A stretch of DNA of 64,000 nucleotides from Pedobacter sp. ISL-64 (GTDB lineage Bacteria; Bacteroidota; Bacteroidia; Sphingobacteriales; Sphingobacteriaceae): contig NZ_JAGGPU010000008.1 in NCBI RefSeq assembly GCF_018613605.1, positions 1 through 64,000 on the forward strand, read 5' to 3'. The stretch's first letter is position 1, and each line of letters begins with the position of its first letter. Shown here in pieces: positions 62,145 through 64,000 of this stretch. The position numbers were made by a program, and so were the translations under genes. The notes beneath the pieces were generated by a model that was given only the letters and a program-made list of their open reading frames with translations, searched no databases and was not told where the DNA came from.

Positions 62145-63389
62145 CTAAACTGTTTCTTTAAGGAGATTTAATAACATGGCTAATGCCGATGCTGCAGAAC
62201 GTTCGATGTTTTGAATACGTTTGTTACTGAAATTAAACAACTTAGCTACAGTTTTGTGTTTTGAAGAAATTGCGATCCATACCGTGCCAACTGGTTTGTC
62301 TTCTGTCCCACCGTCTGGACCGGCAATGCCACTAACCGCAATAGCGTAATCTGTTTTGAAATGTTTAATTGCACCGTCAGCCATTTCTGCAACGGTTTGT
62401 TCGCTCACGGCGCCAAAGGTATTTAAAGTACTTTCTTTTACACCAAGAATAGATTCTTTAAGCTCGTATGCATAGGCTACCGCCCCGCCCCAATAAACCG
62501 AAGAAGAACCTGGGTGCTGCGTAATCAGGTGTGCTATGTATCCACCAGTACAGCTTTCTGCTGTAGATAAAGTTAAACCCTTGCTTTTCATGAGATTCAG
62601 GATCGCTTTTTCCAAGGGAATATCTTCATCTGTTACTACAAACTTATTTACTTTTGAAATGATCTGTTTGGCGTAAAGCTCAACTTCCTTAAGTAACGCT
62701 GTTTCGTTATCGCCTTTGGCCGATAAGCGCAAACGCACTTGTCCTAATTTTGGCAGATAAGCCAATTTGATGTGTGCTGGCAAGCTATCTTCAATTTCCT
62801 CGATCTCTTTGGCCAGAAATGATTCGCCTATATTTGCCGTAAGAATAGTTTTATGTACAATAAACGGCAGCTTAAATCTGCTCGTAATTCTGGGTAGAAT
62901 TTCGTCATCCATTAGGTACATCATTTCGTAAGGCACACCTGGCATCGATACAAAAATGGTGTCATTTTGTTCAAACCACATGCAAGGCGCAGTACCATTT
63001 TTATTTACAATAACCTCACAACCATCCGGAACATCAGCTTGCTGAATATTGATATCCAATAAAGGACGTTTGTATTTTTCGAAAATCTGACGAACCATTT
63101 CCAATGCTCCGGGATCATTTCGAAAGCCCATATTGAAATACTTTGCCAAGGTTTTCTTGGTAATATCATCTTTGGTCGGGCCTAGTCCACCAGTAATTAA
63201 AACAATATCTGCACGTTTTTCGGCAAGTTCGAGGGCTTCAATAATATGTTGCTCATCATCAGAAACTGAAGTAATCTGCTTAACGGAAACCCCAATTAAA
63301 TTTAACTGTTTAGCCATCCAGGCAGAATTGGTATCAACGATTTGGCCAATGAGAATTTCATCACCAATGGTAATAATTTCGGCTAGCAT
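62145..63389 (-). CDS. cinA: CinA-family protein (NMN amidohydrolase / competence-damage inducible)
   Basis: A 414-residue two-domain protein. The N-terminal MoCF-like domain (COG1058, about 1-170) starts AEIITIGDEILIGQIVDTNS and contains VLITGGLGPTKDD. The C-terminal CinA domain (about 255-410) has STAESCTGGYIAHLITQHPG and AVSGIAGPDGGTEDKPVGTV, the nicotinamide mononucleotide deamidase signature. It recycles NMN in the pyridine nucleotide cycle, and a link to competence is historical. It begins 3 bp after the stop of the LptD-like gene. Confidence 0.95.
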   Translation of the reverse strand: MLAEIITIGDEILIGQIVDTNSAWMAKQLNLIGVSVKQITSVSDDEQHIIEALELAEKRADIVLITGGLGPTKDDITKKTLAKYFNMGFRNDPGALEMVRQIFEKYKRPLLDINIQQADVPDGCEVIVNKNGTAPCMWFEQNDTIFVSMPGVPYEMMYLMDDEILPRITSRFKLPFIVHKTILTANIGESFLAKEIEEIEDSLPAHIKLAYLPKLGQVRLRLSAKGDNETALLKEVELYAKQIISKVNKFVVTDEDIPLEKAILNLMKSKGLTLSTAESCTGGYIAHLITQHPGSSSVYWGGAVAYAYELKESILGVKESTLNTFGAVSEQTVAEMADGAIKHFKTDYAIAVSGIAGPDGGTEDKPVGTVWIAISSKHKTVAKLFNFSNKRIQNIERSAASALAMLLNLLKETV

Positions 63390-63392
63390 AAT

Positions 63393-64000
63393 TTATTGGT
63401 ATGTGCTGTAAAAACCTTGTCTTTTGCTCAATTTCAAATCCTGTAGTATTGATGCCTTAACTTTTATGGTAACAGAATAACTTTTGTAAGCACCGTATGG
63501 AACCCAGTTTACACTCATATCCCAGCAATGTAAATCGCGGTAAATAGCTAAATTCATTGGGGTTAAGCCATTGTTCTTAAAATCGTAACCTGAGTTAAAA
63601 GTAACTTTCCACTTTGGTGTTAAGTTAACATCGCCATTAAAGTTTAGTGTATTCGAAATTGTATTGTTGTTCCCGTCATTCGAATATTGAAAACTGTAAG
63701 AAAAAGAGAAATTCCAGGGAATGTTAAAATCAACAAAAGCATTTGGATCACGACTTATAGCCGCTAATTGTTCTGACTGTATATCGGTTAATCCTTTTTT
63801 ATTGGCTGCTTCGCCTAATTTATCATTAGCCTCGTTTTTACGTTTTAATGCCTCTGGATTTAAACTATAATCGAATGAGAAGCCAAAGTTAGTTAAACGT
63901 GGCAGGAATTTGTTCTTCTGGAAAAATAAACGATCCTCTCTTATTTTAATGATTTGACCGTTAACCGTTGTGTCTTTTAAAGCATATGGGTCTAATGTTC
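63393..64000 (-). CDS. lptD: Putative LPS-assembly outer-membrane protein LptD (3' end only)
   Basis: An open minus-strand frame enters from the right edge and stops at 63393. The C-terminal part contains IYRDLHCWDMSVNWVPYGAY and then KASILQDLKLSKRQ before the end. The LHCW...NWVPxG and LQDLKL strings are typical of the last strands of Bacteroidota LptD, the outer-membrane barrel that inserts lipopolysaccharide. Upstream, strands such as WKVTFNSGYDFKNNGLTPMN support a barrel. The start lies outside the window. cinA follows directly. Confidence 0.82.
   Translation of the reverse strand, partial: TLDPYALKDTTVNGQIIKIREDRLFFQKNKFLPRLTNFGFSFDYSLNPEALKRKNEANDKLGEAANKKGLTDIQSEQLAAISRDPNAFVDFNIPWNFSFSYSFQYSNDGNNNTISNTLNFNGDVNLTPKWKVTFNSGYDFKNNGLTPMNLAIYRDLHCWDMSVNWVPYGAYKSYSVTIKVKASILQDLKLSKRQGFYSTYQ

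Noticed and set aside
1..64000. tRNA genes, insertion sequences, prophage or integrase-flanked island
   Set aside because: I found no cloverleaf-like GC-rich blocks between genes, no transposase or integrase motif and no phage structural gene.

Overview
The window looks like a chromosomal segment of a Bacteroidota bacterium of the Sphingobacteriaceae, most like Pedobacter. The base composition is AT-rich, several genes carry the Bacteroidota minus-7 promoter box TAnnTTTG, and start codons mostly lack Shine-Dalgarno sites. Family content fits as well: a GyrA with an acidic tail, a two-gene SatD/DUF3307 unit, a helix-hairpin-helix outer-membrane protein next to ComEC, DUF4369 thioredoxin lipoproteins and a Bacteroidota-type LptD. 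The genus is inferred; no rRNA is present. I see no tRNA, CRISPR array, prophage or insertion sequence.

Layout. 0-7.5 kb: gyrA, two secreted TPR paralogues, then an esterase/endonuclease V/PLDc_N run. 7.5-11 kb: hemF with a small partner, an MFS transporter and small proteins. 11-15 kb: DUF4442, an AlbA_2 protein, a serine hydrolase and a MATE pump followed by a repeat-rich gap. 15-21 kb: a mostly minus-strand block with a lipoprotein, TruC, a class IV HDAC-like protein, bestrophin, kynureninase, alkyladenine glycosylase and free methionine sulfoxide reductase. 21-23.3 kb: a CrtA-like protein, a broken Dabb gene and a glycine-zipper lipoprotein. 23.4-29.3 kb: a vitamin B12 region with a cobalamin riboswitch, BtuB-like receptor, DUF6580 protein, BtuF-like protein, sirtuin and DUF71 ATPase. 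29.3-38.5 kb: a class A beta-lactamase-like protein, an NtrC-type regulator, ClC, RluA, an orphan OmpR-type regulator with a PhoP-box-like array, a TlpA-like lipoprotein and gatB. 38.6-40.5 kb: three tandem tyrosine-rich secreted paralogues with sigma-54-like promoters. 40.5-52 kb: alaS, a MerR regulator, the HhH/ComEC pair, enoyl-CoA hydratase and a DPP-IV-type peptidase. 52-59.6 kb: DUF3307 and satD, diverging from a four-gene DNA-repair cassette (Lexo nuclease, ATP-dependent ligase, Lhr-Core helicase, PdeM). 59.6-64 kb: thioredoxin, a ferritin-like protein, a 2-oxoacid dehydrogenase E2, cinA and the 3' end of lptD.

The most interesting item is at 52-53.4 kb. SatD carries class III nucleotide cyclase-like motifs (GDIVGS, GDSFQ, RMGIGIG, GDAFVN) fused to a C-terminal helix-turn-helix. 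It is co-transcribed with a multi-pass DUF3307 membrane protein. It lies beside three 20-bp palindromes at an exact 28-bp period, in the intergenic region shared with the divergent repair cassette. This suggests a ligand-sensing, self-controlled membrane system that could be coupled to DNA repair. Other notable points are a possible sigma-54 circuit for the tandem secreted proteins, a PhoP-like box before the orphan regulator, a zinc-ligand-free sirtuin, and dispersed palindromic repeats at most larger gene junctions.
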